Source of the DNA: Candidatus Kapaibacterium sp. | GTDB taxonomy: Bacteria; Bacteroidota; Ignavibacteria; Kapaibacteriales; UBA4661 | Direction: 5' to 3' | NCBI GenBank assembly: GCA_025455065.1 | Contig: JALONG010000001.1 | Location: forward strand, 97,942 to 161,941 | Length of the DNA: 64,000 nucleotides | Part shown: positions 1-8,373 of the stretch, piece by piece | How positions within the stretch are numbered: the first letter of the stretch is position 1 | Layout of the letters: every line of letters starts with the position of its first letter | Made by a program: the position numbers and the translations under genes | The notes under the pieces: generated by a model | What the model was told of the DNA's origin: nothing | Database searches by the model: none | What the model saw: the letters and a program-made list of their open reading frames with translations, nothing else

Positions 1-775
1 TAACGCGCTGACCGCGCAATTTTGCTTGCCGCACAAGGTCAATACTGCCTGCGGTGCTGAGATGCGAAACGTGATAACGGCAATTCCCATTATGCGCCGC
101 AAGCATAATATCCCGTGCGACGATGATTTCTTCCGCAATAGACGGATAGCCCTTCAAGCCCAGAATCGCCGAGACTTCCCCGTCGTGCATGGCAAAACCT
201 TCGGTGAGCGTGTGTTCCTCGCAGTGCTGCGAAATCAAGCCATCCACAGGCTTCAGATACTTAAACGCCCTGTTCATCACTTCCGCGTTCATCACACACG
301 CACCGTCGTCCGAAAACATCACTGCGCCGTGCTGTTTCAACTCAAGCATTGGTGCGAGTTCTTTGCCTTCGCGCCCCTTGGTGATGCTGGCGCAAACGTG
401 GACTTCCGTCAGCGTCGTTTTTCCGCGATTGATGATGTATTCCACCGTCGGGGCGTTGTCAATGGCGGGAATCGTGTTCGGCATACAGCAAACACCCGTA
501 AAACCGCCGTTTTTCGCACTGTCTGTGCCGGTTTGAATCGTTTCTTTGTATTCCTGCCCCGGTTCGCGCAAATGCACGTGCATATCAAACAAGCCCGGCA
601 TTGCCGCTAAAGAGCGTGCATCTATGCGCTTTGTAGCCTTTTCTGCTTTGACAGGTGCGCTTGTGCAAGCCTGAATCGTGTCACCTTTAATCCAGAGATT
701 GCGGCGTTCATGGAAATTATCGGAAGGGCTGTAAATATCAATGTTTTCAAAGAGAATGTTGAGCGATTCGGACAT
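1..775 (-). CDS. pyrC: dihydroorotase, 5' part (cut by left edge)
   Basis: Reading the minus strand from the ATG at 775 gives an uninterrupted frame of 258 codons that leaves the window. The product matches the amidohydrolase family of dihydroorotases: the metal-binding DMHVHLREPGQ motif lies near residues 64-74 (His66 and His68 as ligands). Later come QHCEEHTLTEG, GYPSIAEE and the H-V-S-H-L-S-T segment typical of the class I/multifunctional dihydroorotase type. The known reaction is reversible cyclisation of N-carbamoylaspartate to dihydroorotate in pyrimidine synthesis, in the cytoplasm. The C-terminal part with the last catalytic residues is outside the window, so I cannot tell an active enzyme from the catalytically dead PyrC-like paralogue that some bacteria carry. 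No partner pyrimidine gene is visible on the right side. Confidence 0.88.
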   Translation of the reverse strand, partial: MSESLNILFENIDIYSPSDNFHERRNLWIKGDTIQACTSAPVKAEKATKRIDARSLAAMPGLFDMHVHLREPGQEYKETIQTGTDSAKNGGFTGVCCMPNTIPAIDNAPTVEYIINRGKTTLTEVHVCASITKGREGKELAPMLELKQHGAVMFSDDGACVMNAEVMNRAFKYLKPVDGLISQHCEEHTLTEGFAMHDGEVSAILGLKGYPSIAEEIIVARDIMLAAHNGNCRYHVSHLSTAGSIDLVRQAKLRGQRV

Positions 776-1117
776 GGCGACAGGGATAAAGGAAAATGGA
801 TGAGGGATAAGGGCTGCCGTGATTTAGGTGTGAATGCAAGATACGACGCACTTTTGAGGTATGCAAAAAGGAAATAGCACGAAAAGAACTAAGCTCTCGA
901 AATTGGAAGCGCATTTTTTGGATAAATCTGGAATCCGATTCCGGATTTGTCCTAAACGAACAAGAGAAAGCGCTTCAATGCTTGGTTTCAATTTCATAAC
1001 GTAAAACAATCTCATTCAACACTATTTCATTTCATGGCAAAATTGACCGAAAAGCCGATAGTAGCAGTGTGCGGGTGCGGTCGTGGAGAACATTTTTTGA
1101 GGGTTAAACAATGCGCT
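776..1117. other. intergenic region with an imperfect palindrome
   Basis: This 342-base gap separates the end of the signalling cluster from the start of the dihydroorotase gene. No convincing gene is present; a 63-codon frame at 824-1015 has no recognisable features. A 25-base imperfect palindrome at 924-948 (arms aaatctggaat and attccggattt, one mismatch, three-base loop) could be an operator or a weak terminator. It lacks a following T-run, so I do not call it a terminator. The dihydroorotase promoter should lie in the left half. Confidence 0.4.
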
Positions 1118-3904
1118 TTATGAAAATTCCTGTTTTTCTTCAGGAGACTTTCTACCCGCAAAGTAACTGTGCAAGCGCTTCTCCAAAGGGACAAGTGCGA
1201 AATAGATGATGACCACTTTGATTAACAGGGCTGAAATCTGCTCTGCTCCTTCGTTGCGGGGAAAAAGTGACTTCATTATCGGGTTGAGCATAAGTTCACT
1301 GATGAGTTCGGAAATGAGCAACACAGAGAGCGTTGCAGCAGAGGCACTTGCAAGAGAAACGCGCCCTGAACGATTGAGAACAACAATAACGGCAATAGCA
1401 GCGCAAAATGACAACAATGCGGCACGAAACCACCACGTAGCATAAAACGGCGGTAAAATTTCAATATCCAGCATTGCACCGGAATCTACCCATAACCCGT
1501 CATATAAACGGCTTTCGACACGAAAACGATACAATCCGATGTCAAGGTTTGTGTACCGCGCATCATACTGTGCTGCTTCAGCATAATGCCACGTATTTTC
1601 AAATCCTTCAAGTTTGTAGCGGTAGCGAGTGCGAGAGGAAAAACTAAAATTGAGCGCGGCAAATTGAATTTCAAAGGAGTTGTTGTTGTGAGCAAGAGCA
1701 ATACTACGTTTCTCCGTGATGACCGTATCAAGTGGCACAAGTTTACCAAAGGAGGTAAATCCCGTAAAGGCAATCCTAGGCTTGCTTGAATTTTTGCGCA
1801 AACTATCGGGGTGAAAGACGCTAAAACCGTTTGTCCCGCCGAAGAACATTGTGCCGTTTTTGCTTGTTAATGCGGCACCGGTGATAAATTCATCGCCTTG
1901 TAATCCGTCGCGCTCTTCGTACAGGCGCATTTCGCCGGATTGAGGTACAAAGCGCACCAAACCGTGATTGGTACTTAGCCAAAGCGTTCCCGATTTATCT
2001 TCCTGAACGCGCATAACCGTGCTTTTAAGCACTTCTAAAAGTTTTGCGTCGCTGCCTTCGACAGACACTTCCACAACAGAAAATTTTTCCCTTTCACGGT
2101 CGAATTTATTTAATCCGCCTTCAGTTGCAAGCCAAAGATTCCCCGCTTTGTCCTCGTAAATAAACTGAATCGCATTATCACTCAAACTTTCCGGACGACC
2201 GTTTTCCGAGCGGTAAATTTTTGTGTCGCCCGTTTTCGCATCAAGCCTCGTCAAACCGTTCTCCGTGCCAATCCACATCAGCCCTGCACGGTCTTGACAC
2301 ATTGCCAACACAATAGGGCTGGAAAGTGATTTTGCAGGAACGTCTTTGTTGTAGGTAAACCGCGTGAACTGCGCTTTACCACTTGCGTCTATGCTTTCCA
2401 GACGGCACACACCGCCGTAAGTGGCAACCCAAATTTTGCCGTCGCGGTCTTCAATAATTTTACTGACCGAATTGCCTGTAAGCGATGCAGCATCACCTTC
2501 TTCGGCGACATAATGCTCGAAACTTGCATTTCCGAACACTGCTGTTTGACGAAGTGCATATACCCCGCTTCCGTCCGTACCTATCCATAGCGTACCGTCG
2601 CGGGCAACACACAATGTGGAAATAAAATTTTCTTCAAGTTGCTTTGGTGCGTTATTTGCCTTCCATACAGAAAAAATGCCCGAACCGCCGTCTAATGGTC
2701 GTGTTTCCATGCGATTGAGACCATCTTCCGTTCCCACCCAGATTTTGCCGTTTTTATCCTCGGCAAAAGCCCAGACCGCGTTATTGCTTAAACCTTGGGG
2801 AAAATTTGGCTGTGCGCGATAGGAGATAAATTTTCGAGATTGCGGGTTAAAAAAGCTGATTCCGTCTCGTGTTCCCACCCACACAGTACCATCGCGGTCT
2901 TCGTAGAGCGACAGCACTTCATCGTTTACAAGACTTTCTATGGTAGTTCTTTCTTTGCGATATGTTTTGAACTCACCCTGAGTTTTGTTCATCATAGAAA
3001 ACCCGTTGTCCGTTGCAGCGAAAAGATTGCCGTTGCGCGTTTCCCAAACAGCAGAAACCTTAGAACTGGCGATACTTGCGGGATTTGAAGGGTTGTGAGG
3101 AAAATGGGTAAATACTGCCTTTTTCGTCGTAGGGTTGTATTCTACGCGCCATAGTCCTGAGCGGTTTGTACCAATCCAAATTTTTCCCAGTCGGTCGGAA
3201 GAAATTGCCTGCAAATCGTTAACACGCCATGCCTGAGCTAATGATGAATCAGGCGTAAAACGGAGAAAATTATTGGTGGCTGGTTGATACTGATACAGAC
3301 CACCGTCATAACTGCCAACCCAAACCTGTCCTGAAGCAGTAACGTGAACACGCCAGATAATATCGCTTTGGAGAGCATTATTTTGTCCTGCCTGTTTTCT
3401 GTAATGAACAACCTCGCCCGTAGCCTTGGTCAATCGGTTCAAACCACCGCCATATGTTCCAATCCATAAATACTTTCTGCTTGAATCTTCGGCAATAGAC
3501 GTGATGTAACCATTGGTCAGCCCACGTTGATTGTCTCCTGTTTTGTAATTCTGAAAGGATTCAGAATAGGGATTGTAGCGCGAAAGCCCGCCTTTTGTCC
3601 CAACCCAAAGTGTTCCCTCGCTATCAACACATAACGCTTCAACATAACTGCGAGGTAGTGAGGAAGTATCACGGGAATTTGCCCTAAAAATCTTGAATGA
3701 ATGACCATCCCAGCGATTTAAGCCATCTTCCGTGCCAAACCACATAAAGCCACGGTTGTCTTGCACCATAGACAAAACCGAGCCTTGTGACAACCCTTGT
3801 TGCGTCGTCAGTCGCTCAAAAGCAATTTCATCTGATTGTGCAAATAATGAAGCCGCGCAGAGGCACAGCACAAATATCCAAGTATGCACAAATGTCCTAT
3901 TCAT
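1118..3904 (-). CDS. periplasmic two-component-type propeller sensor without output domain
   Basis: A signal peptide (MNRTFVHTWIFVLCLCAASLF, cleaved after AQS) is followed by about 700 residues of repeated 'W-x-G-T-x-x-G-L-x-R' units. This is the Reg_prop repeat that forms two seven-bladed propellers in Bacteroidota hybrid sensors. A Y_Y_Y domain follows near residues 740-810 (YRYKLEGFENTWH). In relatives a transmembrane helix then leads to a histidine kinase or a DNA-binding domain. Here the protein has a helix (about 815-835) followed by about 90 residues containing two more hydrophobic stretches and a charged tail. It therefore has no kinase, receiver or HTH domain. It is the third gene of a minus-strand cluster, 40 bases after a receiver-kinase gene, so it may signal through those partners. 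The ligand is unknown; in relatives it is often a glycan. Confidence 0.85.
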   Translation of the reverse strand: MNRTFVHTWIFVLCLCAASLFAQSDEIAFERLTTQQGLSQGSVLSMVQDNRGFMWFGTEDGLNRWDGHSFKIFRANSRDTSSLPRSYVEALCVDSEGTLWVGTKGGLSRYNPYSESFQNYKTGDNQRGLTNGYITSIAEDSSRKYLWIGTYGGGLNRLTKATGEVVHYRKQAGQNNALQSDIIWRVHVTASGQVWVGSYDGGLYQYQPATNNFLRFTPDSSLAQAWRVNDLQAISSDRLGKIWIGTNRSGLWRVEYNPTTKKAVFTHFPHNPSNPASIASSKVSAVWETRNGNLFAATDNGFSMMNKTQGEFKTYRKERTTIESLVNDEVLSLYEDRDGTVWVGTRDGISFFNPQSRKFISYRAQPNFPQGLSNNAVWAFAEDKNGKIWVGTEDGLNRMETRPLDGGSGIFSVWKANNAPKQLEENFISTLCVARDGTLWIGTDGSGVYALRQTAVFGNASFEHYVAEEGDAASLTGNSVSKIIEDRDGKIWVATYGGVCRLESIDASGKAQFTRFTYNKDVPAKSLSSPIVLAMCQDRAGLMWIGTENGLTRLDAKTGDTKIYRSENGRPESLSDNAIQFIYEDKAGNLWLATEGGLNKFDREREKFSVVEVSVEGSDAKLLEVLKSTVMRVQEDKSGTLWLSTNHGLVRFVPQSGEMRLYEERDGLQGDEFITGAALTSKNGTMFFGGTNGFSVFHPDSLRKNSSKPRIAFTGFTSFGKLVPLDTVITEKRSIALAHNNNSFEIQFAALNFSFSSRTRYRYKLEGFENTWHYAEAAQYDARYTNLDIGLYRFRVESRLYDGLWVDSGAMLDIEILPPFYATWWFRAALLSFCAAIAVIVVLNRSGRVSLASASAATLSVLLISELISELMLNPIMKSLFPRNEGAEQISALLIKVVIIYFALVPLEKRLHSYFAGRKSPEEKQEFS

Positions 3905-3944
3905 ATCGCGTTACAACGTTGAGAAAATGTGAAAAAAACTATGA

Positions 3945-5192
3945 CTATTCTATTTCCGCACCAGCCTTCGGCAAGACCACCACAAACATCGCACCCTTGC
4001 CCAATTCCGATTCGCACCACACGCGCCCGTTCATTTCTTCTACAATTTTTTTTACAATGCTCAGTCCCAGACCGGTACTGTGTTCGTCGCCCGTCGGACG
4101 TGCCGAAAGGCGGGCAAATTTTCCGAAAAGTTTTTTCATGTCTTCTTCAGACAGTCCCGGACCTTCGTCCTGCACTTCAATCCGAATTGCCCCTGAAGCG
4201 CTTGAAATCTGCGCTTCCACCGAACTCACCTCACGCAGCCGCACATAAACGTTTTTGTCTTTCGGGGAATACTTCACCGCGTTGGAAATCATATTGTCCA
4301 AAACCTGCATGGATGCAGACTCATCGGCAAATACCGTCAATCCTTCGTGATATTCGTAGTGCAGCCTGATGGATTTAGCTTCGGCACGTTGCCCATACAT
4401 TTCCACAATCTCCTGCACTTGCATCCCAATATCAAACGGAATCGGGTGCAGCCTCATTCCGCCGCGCTCCAGCATATTGACATCCAGCAGATTTGTAATG
4501 AGTTCAAACATCCTGTCCGACGAATTGATGATAGATTCCAACATCTCATTCATTTGCACTTCGTCAATCGTCTCCCGATATTGCAACAAAATTTCCGCCA
4601 AACCACGAATACCGCCAATCGGGTTTTTCAAATCATGCGCTGCAATGCCCAAAAACTCATCTTTTTCATCGGTCAATGCTTTCAATTTCAAATGTGCTTC
4701 GGCAAGGTTACTGTGCGCTTCTTCCAACTCCGCATGGCGCGAGAGCATATCGTAATGCTCAAAACAAAGGCGAACTGCTTCTTGTATTTCGTCACGTTGC
4801 CAAGGCTTGGTCATAAAGCGATACACATTCCCAAGATTGATGCTGTCTATAATGTCCTGCACATCGGTATAACCCGTCAGCACAACCCGTACTGCGCCCG
4901 GCAAAACATCAATACTTCGTGCCAAAAACTGCGCTCCCGACATATTCGGCATTCTCTGGTCTGCAATAATGACTTCAGGATGAAAACCACTCTGAATGAC
5001 CTTTAACGCCTCGTCGCCCGATGATGCCGTTCGCAAATCGTAGGTTTCATCAAAAATTGCCGCAAGCACTTCCAAGAGCATTCGTTCGTCATCCACAATC
5101 AACAAACGCCTGCGAGAGGCTTTATTGCTTGGTTCTGAGCCGGATGAGACAGTTTTTTCTGTGGAAGAAGATAAATGTAATTGAAGTGCCAT
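3945..5192 (-). CDS. receiver-histidine kinase hybrid (response regulator with kinase C-terminus)
   Basis: The 415-residue protein starts with a receiver domain (about 29-145). It has the acidic pair Asp34-Asp35, the phosphoacceptor Asp78 in IIADQRMPN, a Thr in VLTGYTD and the conserved Lys in FMTKPW. A helical linker with repeated Glu-Ala/Leu heptads leads to a HisKA domain with H-box HDLKNPIGG (His near 185) and an HATPase_c domain (N-box DNMISNAVKYSP, DEGPGLS, TGLGLSIVKKI). No membrane segment is present, so it is cytoplasmic. The arrangement suggests a phosphorelay intermediate that takes phosphate from the upstream TPR kinase. It sits 33 bases downstream of that gene and 40 bases before the propeller gene. 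No DNA-binding output is present. The target is unknown. Confidence 0.88.
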   Translation of the reverse strand: MALQLHLSSSTEKTVSSGSEPSNKASRRRLLIVDDERMLLEVLAAIFDETYDLRTASSGDEALKVIQSGFHPEVIIADQRMPNMSGAQFLARSIDVLPGAVRVVLTGYTDVQDIIDSINLGNVYRFMTKPWQRDEIQEAVRLCFEHYDMLSRHAELEEAHSNLAEAHLKLKALTDEKDEFLGIAAHDLKNPIGGIRGLAEILLQYRETIDEVQMNEMLESIINSSDRMFELITNLLDVNMLERGGMRLHPIPFDIGMQVQEIVEMYGQRAEAKSIRLHYEYHEGLTVFADESASMQVLDNMISNAVKYSPKDKNVYVRLREVSSVEAQISSASGAIRIEVQDEGPGLSEEDMKKLFGKFARLSARPTGDEHSTGLGLSIVKKIVEEMNGRVWCESELGKGAMFVVVLPKAGAEIE

Positions 5193-5225
5193 AGTCTATG
5201 GGGAATAATCACTGGAGAAAAGAAA

Positions 5226-7673
5226 TCAAGAAATGGGTGCCAATTCGCGTGAAAACTCTTGTGCAGCGTGATTTGGCGCAGCAAAGCACAACGTAAAGGT
5301 TGTTCCCTTCCCAGGCTCTGATTCTACACGAATGGACGCGGAATGTCGTTCCAAAATTTGCTGTGTGATGCTTAACCCTAAGCCACTATTACTGCCATCG
5401 CCTTCGGATTCTTTGGTTGAGAAAAACGGTTCAAATATACGCGAAATAATCCTGGATTCCATACCGTTGCCGTTATCAATCACGTCAATCTCCACTGCGC
5501 CACCTTCAAGGCTTCGGCAACGAATGGTGATAACCGTCGCGGCTGCTTGTGCGGCATTCACCAGCAAATTGAGAAACACTTGATTTATTTCCGCGATATT
5601 GCCCACAATCGTCAGTTCCTGCGGGCAGTCCAGTTCAACACGAACATCCTTGAATTGATACCGAAAAATCTCCGTTGTCGCCTGAAGTTCTTGCAATAAC
5701 GCTGTTTTCTTAAAGCCTGCTTCTTGGTGTTTGGTAAATGTTCGGAGCGAAGCAACGATGTGTTTTACCCGCTCCGAACCCAAAAGTGCAACTGTAATCA
5801 TTGACGAGGCGCGGTCGCTGAGGCGCACAAATTCTTGCGCTTCCGGCGATTGTTTGCTTTCTTCGTCTAACAAAGCTAGGAAAAAACCGCGAATGTCCTT
5901 GTTGGTTGTTTGAAGCGATTCCAAAGCCCCATACACGGCGGCATTAGGGTTATTGATTTCGTGCATTACCCCCGCAGTCAGCATTCCCACTGCATTTACA
6001 CGGTCAGCAAGAACGAGTTGTGATTGCGTTTGATGTAATTCCTGAATCGTGGAATCAAGTTCGGAGTTGATTGCCTGAAGCCGCATGGAGGTTTGTTTGT
6101 TGCGTTTGTTGGCACGAAAAATAAGCAATGTCAGAGCAAATGTGGCAATAAGCGTAACGGAAACGGCAATAACAGCAAACGTTTGACGAGCAATCACGGC
6201 TTCTTTCACAAGGTTTTCCTGTCGCAGGCGTTCATTTTCGGCATTGCGCTTTTCACTGTCGTGTGCGGCTTGCAGGCGCTCAAGTTGCGTCTTTTTTTCG
6301 AGGCTGTTCAGACTGTCGTGAATGGTAACATAATTCGTCAAAAAGATGTATGCCGAATCATTCTTTCCCGCAAATCGCAAGGCAAATGCTTTTGTTCGAG
6401 CGGCAATTTCCCGCGCTCTCGGATTATTCAGTTGCAACGCCAAATTCCAAGACTTATCCGCAAAAAACATCGTTTGCCTTTTGTTACCTTTTTCGGCGTG
6501 TAATCTGGCAATTTTTTCAAAAACAATGAGAGTGTAAAAATTTTTTTGTGTCGGCAAAGCAAGAATACGGTCATACCAAACAAGTGCCGAATCAAGATTA
6601 TTCCTTGCTTCAAAGATCTCTGCAATAGCACGGTAATTCCCGCGAAGCCCATTCAAACTTTTATACATTTCCGGTGATGTTTCTTGTAACTCCGCACCCT
6701 TCCGCGCCCAAACCAAGGCTTCATCGGTACGCCCAAGTTGCCGTAGAGCATTGGCAATATTTTTGCAGCTATTCGCTAAACGATGCCGCCCTTTATTGCC
6801 CAAAGCACGTAAAATCGCATACCCTTCCTGATAGTATTGAAGCGCAGTTGCGCTTTGTTTCATGTTTTCATACAAAAAACCGACATTATCAATTTGCAAA
6901 GCAAGCCAGCGTTTATCGGGTATCATGCGGTGAATGGCGAGTGATTGCTGTGCATACTGCAAGGCTTTTGCAGGTTCCCCGATTGCAAAATACTCCTCCG
7001 AAATAGCATTCAGCGTCCGCGCAAGTTGGAAACTGTCCTTTGATTGTTCGGCATAGTCCAGCGATTGCAAAAGGTAGGAACGTGCCTGTACATACTCATT
7101 TTTTGAACTCGTCGCCAAGCCCAGATTATACAGCGCCCGCGAAACACGACTCACATTGGAGCGCGATTGAAAAATGTGCAATGCTCGCATTGAGGCTTCT
7201 GAAGCGTGTTGGTAGTCACCTTCCAGACGTGCGATAAAACCTTCATTCAAATATGCCTCCGCAATACCAAGCGAATCGCTGTATTTTCGGGCAAGTTGAA
7301 GTGCTGAACCCTGATGATACCGCGCTTTTTCGAGAGAAATATAGTAAAATTCAAAGGAGAGAAGGTTGTGCAATGCCACCCTTTCCCGCTCCTGAACACG
7401 CGGGAGCAGCATCTCCAAACTGTCAAGAACAGAAATATCCTGCGATGCTGAAACAACGGGACGTTGTTGTAAATGTGGTGGATTCAATTGAGCAATGGTG
7501 CGCTCTGCAAGGAATAGGAACAAAAAACAGAAAAGCAAACAACAAGACCATAATCTTGCAACCGTATTCCCCGCAAGATAAGCATTACAGCACCTTTGGC
7601 GTGAATACGTGCGTAAAGTAGCCCCTAACAATGACAGAACAGTCTCAATTTCTATGATGCGGATGCTACTCAT
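5226..7673 (-). CDS. TPR-containing membrane sensor histidine kinase
   Basis: The 815-residue product has an N-terminal hydrophobic signal or anchor segment (about 38-58, rich in Cys, Leu and Phe). A periplasmic array of tetratricopeptide repeats follows (about 90-430; A-x-x-Y-x-x-E-A/G spacing), then a coiled coil and a transmembrane helix near 500-522. The kinase core has the H-box MHEINNPNAA (His near 568), N-box NLLVNAAQAA, DNGNGM and GLGLSITQQILERH. This is the common Bacteroidota TPR-kinase plan, in which the TPR part senses the state of the periplasm or a partner. I chose the ATG at 7673. A longer frame begins at a TTG at 7766 but adds no recognisable domain. It is the first gene of the three-gene signalling cluster and probably the phosphate donor for the next gene. 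Confidence 0.85.
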   Translation of the reverse strand: MSSIRIIEIETVLSLLGATLRTYSRQRCCNAYLAGNTVARLWSCCLLFCFLFLFLAERTIAQLNPPHLQQRPVVSASQDISVLDSLEMLLPRVQERERVALHNLLSFEFYYISLEKARYHQGSALQLARKYSDSLGIAEAYLNEGFIARLEGDYQHASEASMRALHIFQSRSNVSRVSRALYNLGLATSSKNEYVQARSYLLQSLDYAEQSKDSFQLARTLNAISEEYFAIGEPAKALQYAQQSLAIHRMIPDKRWLALQIDNVGFLYENMKQSATALQYYQEGYAILRALGNKGRHRLANSCKNIANALRQLGRTDEALVWARKGAELQETSPEMYKSLNGLRGNYRAIAEIFEARNNLDSALVWYDRILALPTQKNFYTLIVFEKIARLHAEKGNKRQTMFFADKSWNLALQLNNPRAREIAARTKAFALRFAGKNDSAYIFLTNYVTIHDSLNSLEKKTQLERLQAAHDSEKRNAENERLRQENLVKEAVIARQTFAVIAVSVTLIATFALTLLIFRANKRNKQTSMRLQAINSELDSTIQELHQTQSQLVLADRVNAVGMLTAGVMHEINNPNAAVYGALESLQTTNKDIRGFFLALLDEESKQSPEAQEFVRLSDRASSMITVALLGSERVKHIVASLRTFTKHQEAGFKKTALLQELQATTEIFRYQFKDVRVELDCPQELTIVGNIAEINQVFLNLLVNAAQAAATVITIRCRSLEGGAVEIDVIDNGNGMESRIISRIFEPFFSTKESEGDGSNSGLGLSITQQILERHSASIRVESEPGKGTTFTLCFAAPNHAAQEFSRELAPIS

Positions 7674-8078
7674 CCTGAGAAATGCAAGAATTGGACAATG
7701 TGATGAATTATTGCGCCGCTTCAGAAAGAAATTCAGAAAGAAACAGCATTGTGCGTAAGTTAGCAATAATTCTTTTCTTGATGCTAAAATAAGTCGAGCA
7801 GTTTTCCGAGAAATGACAGGTACCTTGATGATGTTGCCTTGGTTCTAAATGGTTTTAGTTGTAAACATACCGGAGACCAACCCCGACACAAGCAATGAGG
7901 CGCTCTTTGTAACAAAGGACTCGAATTCCTTGCCCCACAAACAAGCGCTGACAAGGGGCTAAAGCCGCCTTGTGACTTGCATGGTAAAGGCAATTCCGTA
8001 CAAACACTATTCCAACGACATCCAAGCAGAACTGTTGCTTTCGTGCTGAAAGTTAGATAAAATTTATAATGCGCATAA
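7674..8078. other. intergenic region with a REP-like hairpin
   Basis: No gene is supported here. The stretch must contain the promoter of the signalling cluster. A hairpin at 7951-7973 (acaaggggc / gccgccttgt, four-base loop) lies in otherwise unremarkable sequence. It resembles short extragenic palindromes rather than a terminator, since no T-run follows. Frames seen on the minus strand across this stretch (7784-8203) have no family resemblance and are not called. Confidence 0.4.
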
Positions 8079-8312
8079 GACTCGCTCACAGCCGTTTCGC
8101 TGGCGTGGTTGCTCACCAAACCGTACGCTTCGACGATTTTGATTTGTGTGAGCAAAATAGAGCAGTTGCAAGCTAATTTTGACAGCCTGAATGTGAGCCT
8201 CAATGCCTATGAAATCAAGATTCTGGACGACATCACCGCACCACAACTGCGCTATCCGAAGACGTTCACCAATCTGCACGACCAGACCTTGCTCAATGCA
8301 AAAGTATGGTAA
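8079..8312 (+). pseudogene. C-terminal remnant of an aldo/keto reductase
   Basis: After a stop at 8076-8078 the plus strand encodes 77 residues and then a stop. They read VSLAWLLTKPYASTILICVS, then IEQLQANFDSLNVSLNAYE, then a LDDITAPQLRYP tail. This matches the last quarter of aldo/keto reductases: the 'ALAWLL..P.V..PI.G' strand with the NADP-binding arginine region, the 'EQL..NL.AL...L' helix and the 'P..YP' tail. The TIM-barrel with the catalytic Asp-Tyr-Lys-His is absent, and the sequence 5' of the stop shows no match in any frame. There is no plausible start codon or leader. I take it as a decayed relic. The usual 'IGAR' turn is replaced by 'ICVS', which fits loss of constraint. Confidence 0.72.
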
Positions 8313-8334
8313 ATTCCGAACGACGAAATGATAC

Positions 8335-8372
8335 AAAAAACGGCGCAAAATCTCAGATTCTGCGCCGTTTCC
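8335..8372. terminator. rho-independent terminator of the NmrA-like gene
   Basis: A perfect stem of ten pairs (aaacggcgca at 8338-8347 with tgcgccgttt at 8361-8370) extends inward through aatct/agatt. It lies immediately 3' of the minus-strand oxidoreductase stop. A run of six A on the left gives a T-run for minus-strand transcription. Confidence 0.75.
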
Positions 8373-8373
8373 G

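Noticed and set aside
26..610. A 194-codon plus-strand frame at the left edge
   Set aside because: It is the shadow of the dihydroorotase gene read on the minus strand, which has strong family motifs; the plus-strand product has none.
776..1117. A 63-codon minus-strand frame (824-1015) as a small protein gene
   Set aside because: It has no homology signal, start context or conserved motif.
7674..7766. A TTG start at 7766 for the TPR kinase
   Set aside because: It adds 31 residues without features and an ATG at 7673 fits the signal segment; the choice is not certain.
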